Assembly (NCBI GenBank): GCA_025924495.1
Contig: JAICIG010000077.1
Coordinates: 1-22,113, forward strand
Source: Pirellulales bacterium
GTDB taxonomy: Bacteria > Planctomycetota > Planctomycetia > Pirellulales > JAICIG01
Direction of reading: 5' to 3'
DNA length: 22,113 nt
Each line of letters opens with the position of its first letter. The first letter of the stretch is position 1. Shown here piece by piece: positions 16,059-22,113 of this stretch. The notes below the pieces were generated by a model. That model was given only the letters and a program-made list of their open reading frames with translations. It was not told the origin of the DNA and searched no databases. A program made the translations under genes and the position numbers.

Positions 16059-16084
16059 GTCAATTCATTTCGCCGTCCGAGATA

Positions 16085-17275
16085 TTATTTCTGCAAGTAC
16101 AGCCACACGAAGCCAGTGCGGTCTTCGTTCATGAATTCGCTCCGTCGCCGCATGAGCTTGCTGTATTCGCTGACTGCCTCGGCGCGCTCGGGATCGTCGG
16201 GCTCCTTGGAAGAAAGTTTCTTCGAGGCGGCAGCCAGTTCGGCCTGCCAGGCGGCCAACTTCCCTTTGAACTCCTCCTCGCTCAAGTTCTCGGCAGGGGC
16301 AATGAGCGTGACCGAATCGCCGACCAACACGTCGAGTTTGCCGTCGCCGTTTACGTCATCCACCCAGATACGGGTCGAAGTTGTAGGTCCGCTTAACTCT
16401 TCTTCGCGCAGAAGGTTTCCATACGCGACCGATCGCCCCGCTTCGATCAGCGTCTGAAACGATCGCAGCTCGGGCGGTTTGCCTTTGCCAGCCACGTTCT
16501 CAGCCCACTGGACGCCGCCGCTGGCCGACCCGCTCAGCAAATCGAGGTCGCCGTCGCCGTCCCAGTCGATGGCAAATGGATCGCCGTGATGCCCGTTGAC
16601 GTGCAACGGCTCGTCGCCGGCCAGGATGGGTTCGGGCTTCGGTTCGAAACGGCCTTTCCCTTCGCCGCGAAACAGATAGAGACCTCCGGCGAAATTGCCG
16701 ACGACCAGGTCGAGGTCACCATCGGCGTCCCAATCGACCGCGAAGGGCCGAGTGCAAATGCACTCGACAATGTTCTGTTCTTCGGCGGGAATGATCAGCG
16801 GCTTGTCGTCGGTCCCCTTCAACACTTCTGCCGAGCTAAACGAATCGTCGGGCTTGCCATGCAGAACCTGGAACAGCCCGGCCATTGCCTTTTCCATCCG
16901 CGAGTACGAGCCGGAGAGAATGTCGCTGCGGCCGTCGCCATCGATGTCCACCAACTGTGGAGTGGAGCTAGTGCATCACCACACGCCGGGCACTTCAGCG
17001 ATCTTTCCATCCGCTTTCAGCCATTCTTCGGGACCGAACTTCAGCTCGCCGAGATGCTTGTAAACTTTGATCTTTCCCTGGTTGAACTGCCCCACGAGTA
17101 ATTCCTTCTTGCCATCGCCGTCGATATCCGCCCAGCAGGGCGCTGCATAGCCCGGACTTTCGACGCGGATGGCTGTTTCGCCCGCCTTCAGGCGAACCGG
17201 GGCTTGAAATTCGGCCGCATGGCAAAAGGCGGCGCCTGCGCCAAACAGAAACGTGGAGAACAAGAGCCGTTTCAT
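16085..17275 (-). CDS. Secreted VCBS/FG-GAP repeat protein, interrupted by one in-frame TGA
   Basis: One reading frame runs from the ATG at 17275 to TAA at 16085 (396 codons) with a single TGA at codon 100 (16976-16978). The start has GGGAGGA about nine bases upstream. Residues 1-20 form a signal peptide (LLFSTFLFGAGAAFCHA). Five calcium-loop motifs of the DxDGDG type follow: DIDGDGKKE (50-58), DIDGDGRSD (from 110), then DWDADGDLD, DWDGDGDLD and DVNGDGKLD, indicating a beta-propeller. The C-terminus is helical and charged. The family is common in planctomycetes; its role is unknown, probably surface binding. The TGA falls between Trp and Cys (GVW-TGA-CTSSTPQL), where I recall homologues having Cys-Cys. 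Everything after it looks intact, so this is a fresh nonsense mutation, a sequencing error or selenocysteine recoding. Without readthrough the product has 99 residues. Confidence 0.82.
16947..16978 (-). other. In-frame TGA with a small downstream hairpin (possible recoding site)
   Basis: The TGA is at 16976-16978. Starting 15 bases after it, TCCAC and GTGGA form a perfect 5-bp stem around the loop AGTTG (16947-16961). The position and a G near the start of the loop are in the range described for bacterial SECIS elements, but a 5-bp stem also arises easily by chance. Confidence 0.3.
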
Positions 17276-17340
17276 AGGACGATCCTCCCTGGTTTAGAAG
17301 TGAGCCTGCGTTTCACGATCACTACCGCAAGCTAACCCCA

Positions 17341-17370
17341 ATTGTATAAGAGCAAGTCTTGAGGCGACAA
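17341..17370 (-). promoter_or_regulatory. Candidate promoter of the VCBS-repeat gene
   Basis: On the minus strand TTGTCG (17365-17370) and TACAAT (17341-17346) are separated by 18 bases, about 65 bases before the start codon. They match the housekeeping consensus at four and five positions. Prediction only. Confidence 0.4.
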
Positions 17371-17518
17371 GCAACTCTTACCTTACGCGATCGAACACTC
17401 CTGGTGCGCAAAGTTGATCGCGAATCCAGCGCTGGCGATGATCGTGCTCGCGACCAGTAAACGCCCCTTTGCCGCTGAGGAACGCATGAACCGTTGTGCG
17501 ACCGCCAAGGAAACGGAA

Positions 17519-17544
17519 CTTTTCGCGGGAGCGAAAAGCGACAA
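17519..17544. repeat. Palindromic repeat, second full family member
   Basis: CTTTTCGC (17519-17526), loop GGGA and GCGAAAAG (17531-17538) form a perfect 8-bp stem, followed by CGACAA. Positions 17531-17544 are identical to 15961-15974. Here no T-run follows and no gene ends nearby, so a terminator role does not explain this copy. Confidence 0.72.
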
Positions 17545-17666
17545 ACGTTCGTGCAACGGGTCTGCTTGAGGCGCGTATCGACGGCTCAGCAAGTGGCCGC
17601 GACTCGTCGCGGCCGTTACGATGGGCGCTGGCCGTTGACTGCCAACAGTGCCTTGAGGGAACCGCT

Positions 17667-19106
17667 ATGCGTGCGCGAATGCCTATTGTTCTTCTTTTCC
17701 TGGCGTTGGTGTTTAGCACCGCGCGACCAGCATTGGCCGTGGCAAACCGCCGCCCGCCGAACGTGCTGTTGATCGTGTCGGACGACCAGCGGCCGGATAC
17801 CATCGGCGCCCTGGGCAACGATCGCATTCGCACGCCCAACCTGGACCGGCTGGTCAAACAAGGAACAGCGTTCACGCGAGCCGTAGCGCCCAACCCGATC
17901 TGCACGCCCAGCCGTGCGGAACTGCTCAGCGGTTGCACGGGTTTCCGCAATGGCGTCACCTATTTCGGCAACCGCCTTAATCCGGATCTGACACTCTGGC
18001 CGCAGGCGATGCGGGCCGCCGGCTACCAGACGTGGCTTGTGGGTAAATGGCACCTGGTCGGCAAACCTGGAGAACATGGCTACGAAGCCGCGGACGGCCT
18101 CTATCAGGGCGGCAGTCGGCTGCCGCAGACGCAGCCGAACGACTTCGCCGGCCGCCCGGTGACCGGCTACAAAGGCTGGTCGTTCCGAACCGATGACGGC
18201 CGGGAATTATCGGAATTGGGCGTCGGGCTGACAGGCGACATTAGCCGGCATTTCGCCGACGCGGCCATTCGGTTCATCGAACGTAAATCGGAACAACCGT
18301 TCTTTCTCCACGTCAATTTCACGGCGCCGCACGATCCGCTGCAAGTTCCGCCGGGCTATGCCGATCGAGCGAATCGTGAGCGTGCCCGACTGCCGGCCAA
18401 CTTTCTTGCCGAACATCCCTTCGATCACGGCAACTTCGACGGCCGCGACGAGCAGCTTTTTGCCTGGCCACGAACGCCGCAAATGGTCCGCGCCGAGTTG
18501 GCCTGTTACTACGCCGTGATTGAACATATGGACGAACAAATTGGTCGAATCTTGAAGGTTCTTAATGATACGGGTCAGACCGAAAACACGCTGATCATCT
18601 TTACCAGTGACCATGGCCTGGCCATCGGAAGCCATGGCTTGCGCGGCAAACAGAACATGTATGAACACACCGTCGGCGTGCCATTGATCATGGCAGGACC
18701 GCAGATTCCGCAGGGAAAGCGGATCGACGTGCAGTGCTATTTGCGCGATCTTTATCCGACGGCCTGCGCGTTAACGGGCGTGCCCGTGCCGGACTCGGTC
18801 GAAGGACGCAGCCTTATGCCGGCAATCGCCGGCATGGCAAAAGAGATTTACCCATTCGTCACCGCTTACTTTCGCGACGTGCAGCGCATGATTCGCACGG
18901 ATCGCTGGAAGCTGATCTGCTATCCAAAGATTGGTCGCATGCAGTTGTTCGATCTGCAGGCCGATCCGGACGAGTTGCATGGTCTGGCAGGCGAGCCACA
19001 GTATCGGGCGACCATCTCCGAACTTCGCGACAAGCTGGCCGCGTGGCAGCGCGAGCATCACGACGACGTGAAGTTGCCTGCTGCGTCGCAGGCGGGCAGA
19101 GAGTAG
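17667..19106 (+). CDS. Secreted Cys-type sulfatase
   Basis: The start is placed at the ATG at 17667 because GAGGGA lies six bases upstream and a signal peptide follows (about residues 1-26, IVLLFLALVFSTARPALA). The product has 479 residues. The sulfatase/alkaline-phosphatase fold begins with NVLLIVSDDQRPDT (metal-binding Asp39 and Asp40). The active-site motif CTPSR (79-83) is the C-x-P-S-R type, so Cys79 needs conversion to formylglycine by a sulfatase-modifying enzyme not encoded here. Other family residues seen are GKWH (126-129), APHDP with His222, SDHG with Asp315 and His316, and KQNMYEH with Lys328. The enzyme should remove sulfate esters outside the cytoplasm, probably from sulfated polysaccharides or smaller sulfated compounds. 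It is divergent from the VCBS-repeat gene and converges with the next gene 25 bases away. Confidence 0.94.
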   Translation: MRARMPIVLLFLALVFSTARPALAVANRRPPNVLLIVSDDQRPDTIGALGNDRIRTPNLDRLVKQGTAFTRAVAPNPICTPSRAELLSGCTGFRNGVTYFGNRLNPDLTLWPQAMRAAGYQTWLVGKWHLVGKPGEHGYEAADGLYQGGSRLPQTQPNDFAGRPVTGYKGWSFRTDDGRELSELGVGLTGDISRHFADAAIRFIERKSEQPFFLHVNFTAPHDPLQVPPGYADRANRERARLPANFLAEHPFDHGNFDGRDEQLFAWPRTPQMVRAELACYYAVIEHMDEQIGRILKVLNDTGQTENTLIIFTSDHGLAIGSHGLRGKQNMYEHTVGVPLIMAGPQIPQGKRIDVQCYLRDLYPTACALTGVPVPDSVEGRSLMPAIAGMAKEIYPFVTAYFRDVQRMIRTDRWKLICYPKIGRMQLFDLQADPDELHGLAGEPQYRATISELRDKLAAWQREHHDDVKLPAASQAGRE

Positions 19107-19131
19107 ATAACCGCCTCGAATTCTTATGGGA

Positions 19132-19770
19132 TCATGGCGCCTGCTTAAATCGCAGCGAATCCAGGAATTCGGTCGCCCCGCGTTCGTCGAAGTCGTCATT
19201 ATCGCCGGTAGCGCCGATAATGATTCCGCGTCGCCCAATTAAGAACCAGCGTGAATGATTTCGCAATAATCTGCCGCTACGAGCACGAGCAATCCGATTC
19301 ACCTCGAGGCCGCTGTGCTCACGATAAGTGATCTTTTCGACGGTCGCATCGTCGTTGATTGCATGAACGCCAAGCCACATGGACGCCTGCTCCATCAACT
19401 CGTCGTCGTTCTCGGGCAATGGCAAGTCGGGCGGATAGTCCGCGTAGGCCACCAGGTATGTCGTACTACCTGAAGTGGAATGGTAACCGTTCAGATCGAA
19501 TGCTGTCCCGAGAAGTTCGTTGCGTTCGTGAAAGAGTTCGGGACTCTCAGGCATGACGACCTTGAGACTTGCCTCCGGCCACGAAAACGTCTCCCACTTC
19601 TTCCTCGGAGATGGGGGTCGGCGGCCTGCGACGCGGCTCCGATTTGAAAGGCCGTTCAGGTAGAAGATGACGCCCAGCACAGCGAGGCCGAACAAGGGCG
19701 GGAACCAGCGCGAATTGGTGACTCGGCGGAACGCTGATACGTTCGGCCCTGCATAATGATTGTCGCTCAT
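19132..19770 (-). CDS. Hypothetical single-pass membrane protein
   Basis: I do not recognise this 212-residue protein. It has a short N-terminus, one membrane helix (about 22-39, WFPPLFGLAVLGVIFYLN), a basic Arg/Pro-rich linker (44-58) and a C-terminal domain of about 150 residues with alternating strand-like segments (SLKVVMPESPELF, STTYLVAYADYPPDL, WFLIGRRGIIIGATG). That pattern, an edge beta-strand followed by 'fragments of a PsbP/LpqN-like fold', is only a loose impression. The domain is probably extracytoplasmic. GGAA lies five bases before the ATG. The PIG-L gene ends 91 bases upstream on the same strand, so they may share a transcript. It ends 25 bases from the sulfatase stop, and no clear terminator lies between. 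Confidence 0.8.
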   Translation of the reverse strand: MSDNHYAGPNVSAFRRVTNSRWFPPLFGLAVLGVIFYLNGLSNRSRVAGRRPPSPRKKWETFSWPEASLKVVMPESPELFHERNELLGTAFDLNGYHSTSGSTTYLVAYADYPPDLPLPENDDELMEQASMWLGVHAINDDATVEKITYREHSGLEVNRIARARSGRLLRNHSRWFLIGRRGIIIGATGDNDDFDERGATEFLDSLRFKQAP

Positions 19771-19861
19771 TCACGTTCCATACCATGCCGCTCGATGGCG
19801 ACCTCGATCGGTAAACGACAGCTTGTGACGCACGACTCCAAAACGAAAATCAAGCCGATGT

Positions 19862-20821
19862 TTACTTCTCCGGCGCGAACGAAAACAGCTTTCGCAACTC
19901 GTCTTTGCTTGGCTGGCGTCCGTATTCGCAGAGCTCGAACGCCTCGGCGAATTCGACGCCTGTCGCGGCATCCTTGCCGTACCACTCCATAAGTTTGTCG
20001 CGGAAGCGATCGGCCAAGGAGCGGTTGCGAGAGACGATGTTCTGACGAACTTCTTTGTGTCTCGCCGCTTGCTTGTCGCGATCTGCGGGCATCAATTCGG
20101 CCGAGCCATTGGCGCCCCCTTCATAGAACTGCGACTCGATCTCCATCAATGCGTCGCGTTTCTGTTCCACCACGGAGTCGATCGACACGACCACGTCGGG
20201 CTGGAACGGGTTCGGCTTCTGGAAGCGGTCCGGATAGTACATGAAGACCGGATTCTTCTTCAAAAACGGCACGTCGGGGCAAAAATAGGGCACTGTCACC
20301 ATGTACGCCGCGTCCTGCACGAGAACTCCGGTATAGCGATGATCGGGATGGTAGTCGTTTGGTCGATGGCTCAGCACCAGATCGGCGTTCCACTCGCGAA
20401 TCAGCCGCGTGATCATGCGGCGATTCTCCAGCGTCGGCAACAGCTCGCCGTCGTGAATGTCGAGCACTTCGCTCGTGACGCGCAGCTTTGCGTCGGCGCG
20501 CGACACTTCATCCTTGCGTCGTTGAGCTAGCGGACCGCCCGCCTCGCGCCAGTGGCCGATATCGCCGTTGGTCACCGAGACGAACTTTACATGATGCCCC
20601 TGGCCGGCCCACAGCGCGGCCGTGCCGCCAATCTGCAACTCGCAATCGTCGGGGTGAGCGCCAAAGCAGATGATGCGCAGCTTGCCATCATCTGCCGGCT
20701 CTCTGCCGCGAGCGGCCGGTTGAGCCGCAGATACGGGCGAAACCATCGCGAATTCGGTCTCGAAAAGCAGCCCGCCAATCAGGCTCACTGCGCTCATTAA
20801 GACTGTCGACCAGCGTTTCAT
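19862..20821 (-). CDS. Secreted PIG-L/LmbE-family deacetylase
   Basis: The start is the ATG at 20821, with GGAGG seven bases upstream; the open frame extends to 20983 but that extension is not protein-like. The product has 319 residues, with a signal peptide at about 1-33 (LMSAVSLIGGLLF, then SPVSAAQ). The PIG-L/LmbE zinc-binding motif AHPDDCE (55-61) and the second metal motif HRPNDYHPDH (152-161) are intact. The family removes N-acetyl groups from N-acetylglucosamine-containing compounds, as in MshB and BshB, but an exported member in a planctomycete more likely acts on environmental glycans or cell-wall sugars; the substrate is inferred, not shown. It lies 171 bases downstream of the SMP-30 gene on the same strand. 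Confidence 0.93.
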   Translation of the reverse strand: MKRWSTVLMSAVSLIGGLLFETEFAMVSPVSAAQPAARGREPADDGKLRIICFGAHPDDCELQIGGTAALWAGQGHHVKFVSVTNGDIGHWREAGGPLAQRRKDEVSRADAKLRVTSEVLDIHDGELLPTLENRRMITRLIREWNADLVLSHRPNDYHPDHRYTGVLVQDAAYMVTVPYFCPDVPFLKKNPVFMYYPDRFQKPNPFQPDVVVSIDSVVEQKRDALMEIESQFYEGGANGSAELMPADRDKQAARHKEVRQNIVSRNRSLADRFRDKLMEWYGKDAATGVEFAEAFELCEYGRQPSKDELRKLFSFAPEK

Positions 20822-20992
20822 ACAATCGCCTCCGCAGAAGTAAAACCGAGATGTGCCGATGGAATTCCTGACCGACAATATGCAGGGCCCGCCGCGAAAG
20901 GCCGCAAGCGAATGGCCCAAAAACGACCGGCCGATGTGGAGGCCCGCCGAATTCAGGCCTCGCTTCTGAACACGACTTGGCAATCGCTCGGC

Positions 20993-22027
20993 TTAAAAAC
21001 CCAGGCCGCGCGTCGCCGTCTGGATACGGCAGAGATACATGTCGGCTGTGATATAAAGCGTCGAGCCGTCGCCGCCCCAGCCGCAGTTGGCCGTTCTTTG
21101 CTCGGTGCGCAACGTGCCGAGGTGCTTCCCCTCGGGAGAGAAAACCAGCACGCCGCCGGGGCCGGTCGCGAATAGATTGCCTTTCCGATCGACCTTCAGC
21201 CCGTCGGGCAGCCCTTGGTTCTTCTCATCTTTGGCCAGCTTGGTGGCGTCGAAGAACACGCGGCCGTTGGAAATCGTGCCATCGTCGTTGACATCGAAAG
21301 CCTTCCAAATCGGCGCCTTCGGATCCGACTGAGCGACATAGAGCGTCTTCTCGTCGGGAGAAAAGCCAATGCCGTTCGGCGCCGTCATTTCATCGGTCAG
21401 CAGCGTCAGTTTGCCGTTTTTCGAAAGCCGATAGACGCCACAGAAGTCGAGCTCGCGCGCCGGGTCTTTGAAGGTTTCAATTAGGCCATACGGCGGATCA
21501 GTGAAATACAAATCGCCGTTCGATTTGAACACACCGTCGTTCGGACTGTTGAGCCGCTTGCCCTGATACTTGTCGACGAGCGTAACGAACTTCTTGCCTT
21601 CGAGCCGCGCGATGCGGCGATCACCATGCTGACAAAGGATCAAGCGTCCTTGGGAATCGTACAGCAGGCCGTTGCTGCCGGGCTCTCCGCCGCGCGGCGT
21701 CGAGCCGGTGTACCCGGCGGGTTGCAAAAACAGACTGAGCCCTTTACCTGGCTGCCACTTGTTGACGCGATTGTTGGGAATATCGGAGAACAACACGAAG
21801 TTTTCCTGGCGATTCCAGACCGGCCCTTCGGCCCACTCGAACCCTTCGGCCAGTTTTTCGATCTTGGCGTCGGCTGGAATCAAGTCATCGAAGGCCTTAT
21901 CCAGGCGTTCGATCGAGCCCAGCGGTTCATATTTGATCGGATCCTGCGCCAAGGCCATCTGCCCGGCGAAGAACGCCGCCATCGCCAATCCCGTCAGAGT
22001 GCTTCGTCCCAGGTGTGTCGTGCTCAT
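20993..22027 (-). CDS. Secreted SMP-30/gluconolactonase-like protein
   Basis: This 344-residue protein has a signal peptide at about 1-27 (LTGLAMAAFFAGQMALA) and a six-bladed SMP-30/gluconolactonase/LRE-like propeller. Likely metal ligands of the family are seen: Glu67 (FEWAEGPVW), Asn163 (LNSPNDGVF), Asn218 (APNGIGFSPD) and Asp275 (LPDGLKVD). Other family phrases are GDLYFTDPPYGL and CGWGGDGSTLYITA near the end. Members hydrolyse sugar lactones such as gluconolactone with a divalent metal; the exact substrate is not readable. AAGGG lies about ten bases before the start. It begins a minus-strand run with the PIG-L gene and the membrane protein, and its export suggests a periplasmic sugar-acid step. 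Confidence 0.93.
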   Translation of the reverse strand: MSTTHLGRSTLTGLAMAAFFAGQMALAQDPIKYEPLGSIERLDKAFDDLIPADAKIEKLAEGFEWAEGPVWNRQENFVLFSDIPNNRVNKWQPGKGLSLFLQPAGYTGSTPRGGEPGSNGLLYDSQGRLILCQHGDRRIARLEGKKFVTLVDKYQGKRLNSPNDGVFKSNGDLYFTDPPYGLIETFKDPARELDFCGVYRLSKNGKLTLLTDEMTAPNGIGFSPDEKTLYVAQSDPKAPIWKAFDVNDDGTISNGRVFFDATKLAKDEKNQGLPDGLKVDRKGNLFATGPGGVLVFSPEGKHLGTLRTEQRTANCGWGGDGSTLYITADMYLCRIQTATRGLGF

Positions 22028-22066
22028 CGAGGTTTCCCTTCTTTAAAGGATCAAAGTCGTGCCGGT

Positions 22067-22095
22067 ATCTTGTGCCGAGCGGCTGGGCCAGTCAA
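22067..22095 (-). promoter_or_regulatory. Candidate promoter of the SMP-30 gene
   Basis: On the minus strand TTGACT (22090-22095) and CAAGAT (22067-22072) are 17 bases apart, about 40 bases before the start codon. The -35 matches at five of six positions and the -10 at only three, so this is weak. Confidence 0.3.
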
Positions 22096-22113
22096 GGAAC
22101 ACGTAGTCCCAGC

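Larger units (their letters stand above)
17276..17666. other. Divergent intergenic region between VCBS-repeat and sulfatase genes
   Basis: This 391-base stretch holds the candidate VCBS promoter (17341-17370) and the palindrome at 17519-17544. The sulfatase frame is open upstream to 17496 but that part is Arg/Ser-rich with no domain. A minus-strand frame (17383-17592) ends in a hydrophobic stretch but has no ribosome-binding site. Confidence 0.5.

Noticed and set aside
17383..17592. Minus-strand frame ending in a hydrophobic stretch (GRLLVASTIIASAGFAINFA), possible small membrane protein
   Set aside because: No Shine-Dalgarno sequence precedes any start, and it overlaps the palindromic repeat at 17519-17544; the hydrophobic run alone is not enough.
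19197..19222. Perfect 8-bp inverted repeat CATTATCG / CGATAATG
   Set aside because: It lies within the coding sequence of the hypothetical membrane protein, about 65 bases before its stop, with no T-run; it does not act as an evident terminator.
1..22113. Search for CRISPR arrays, tRNA or rRNA genes, insertion sequences and phage genes
   Set aside because: No regularly spaced direct repeats, transposase or integrase motifs, or recognisable RNA gene sequences were seen on either strand.

Overview
The window reads as chromosomal DNA of a planctomycete, most likely of the Pirellulales. The evidence is the combination of gene families: a DUF1559 prepilin-like protein, an ECF sigma factor beside a Ser/Thr kinase with WD40 repeats, a secreted Cys-type sulfatase, a VCBS/FG-GAP repeat protein, a secreted PIG-L deacetylase and an SMP-30 lactonase. 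This assignment comes from family knowledge; no rRNA or tRNA gene is visible.

Left part (1-4418, minus strand): a Ser/Thr kinase-WD40 gene runs off the left edge. An ECF sigma factor lies just upstream of it, and a DUF1559 protein with a type IV prepilin N-terminus lies upstream of that. A 466-base divergent region separates DUF1559 from a secreted carbon-nitrogen hydrolase (plus strand, 4885-6327).

Centre (6457-15915): housekeeping genes on the plus strand are xseA, then xseB-ispA-dxs (exonuclease VII subunits and the start of isoprenoid synthesis). Between xseA and xseB sits an opposite-strand block: zinc-ribbon membrane protein, DUF4139 lipoprotein, OmpR-type response regulator and sensor histidine kinase. 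The regulator and kinase overlap by 4 bases, and the lipoprotein ends 26 bases before the regulator. A long imperfect inverted repeat lies where xseA and the histidine kinase converge.

Right part (15916-22113): a terminator/palindrome follows dxs. Next are a VCBS-repeat gene read on minus and interrupted by one in-frame TGA, a divergent sulfatase, then three minus-strand genes: a membrane-anchored unknown, a PIG-L deacetylase and an SMP-30/gluconolactonase. Most of these are predicted to be exported. Together they look like a small kit for handling sulfated or acetylated carbohydrates, which is an inference.

The most notable points are: (1) the single TGA in the VCBS-repeat gene, which sits where I recall homologues having Cys and is followed by a small hairpin, so selenocysteine recoding should be weighed against a simple nonsense mutation or sequencing error; (2) intergenic palindromes sharing GCGAAAAGCGACAA; (3) a separate AACGAAG-type inverted repeat; and (4) a DUF4139 lipoprotein coupled to a two-component system whose kinase has a large sensor region and no visible HAMP domain.
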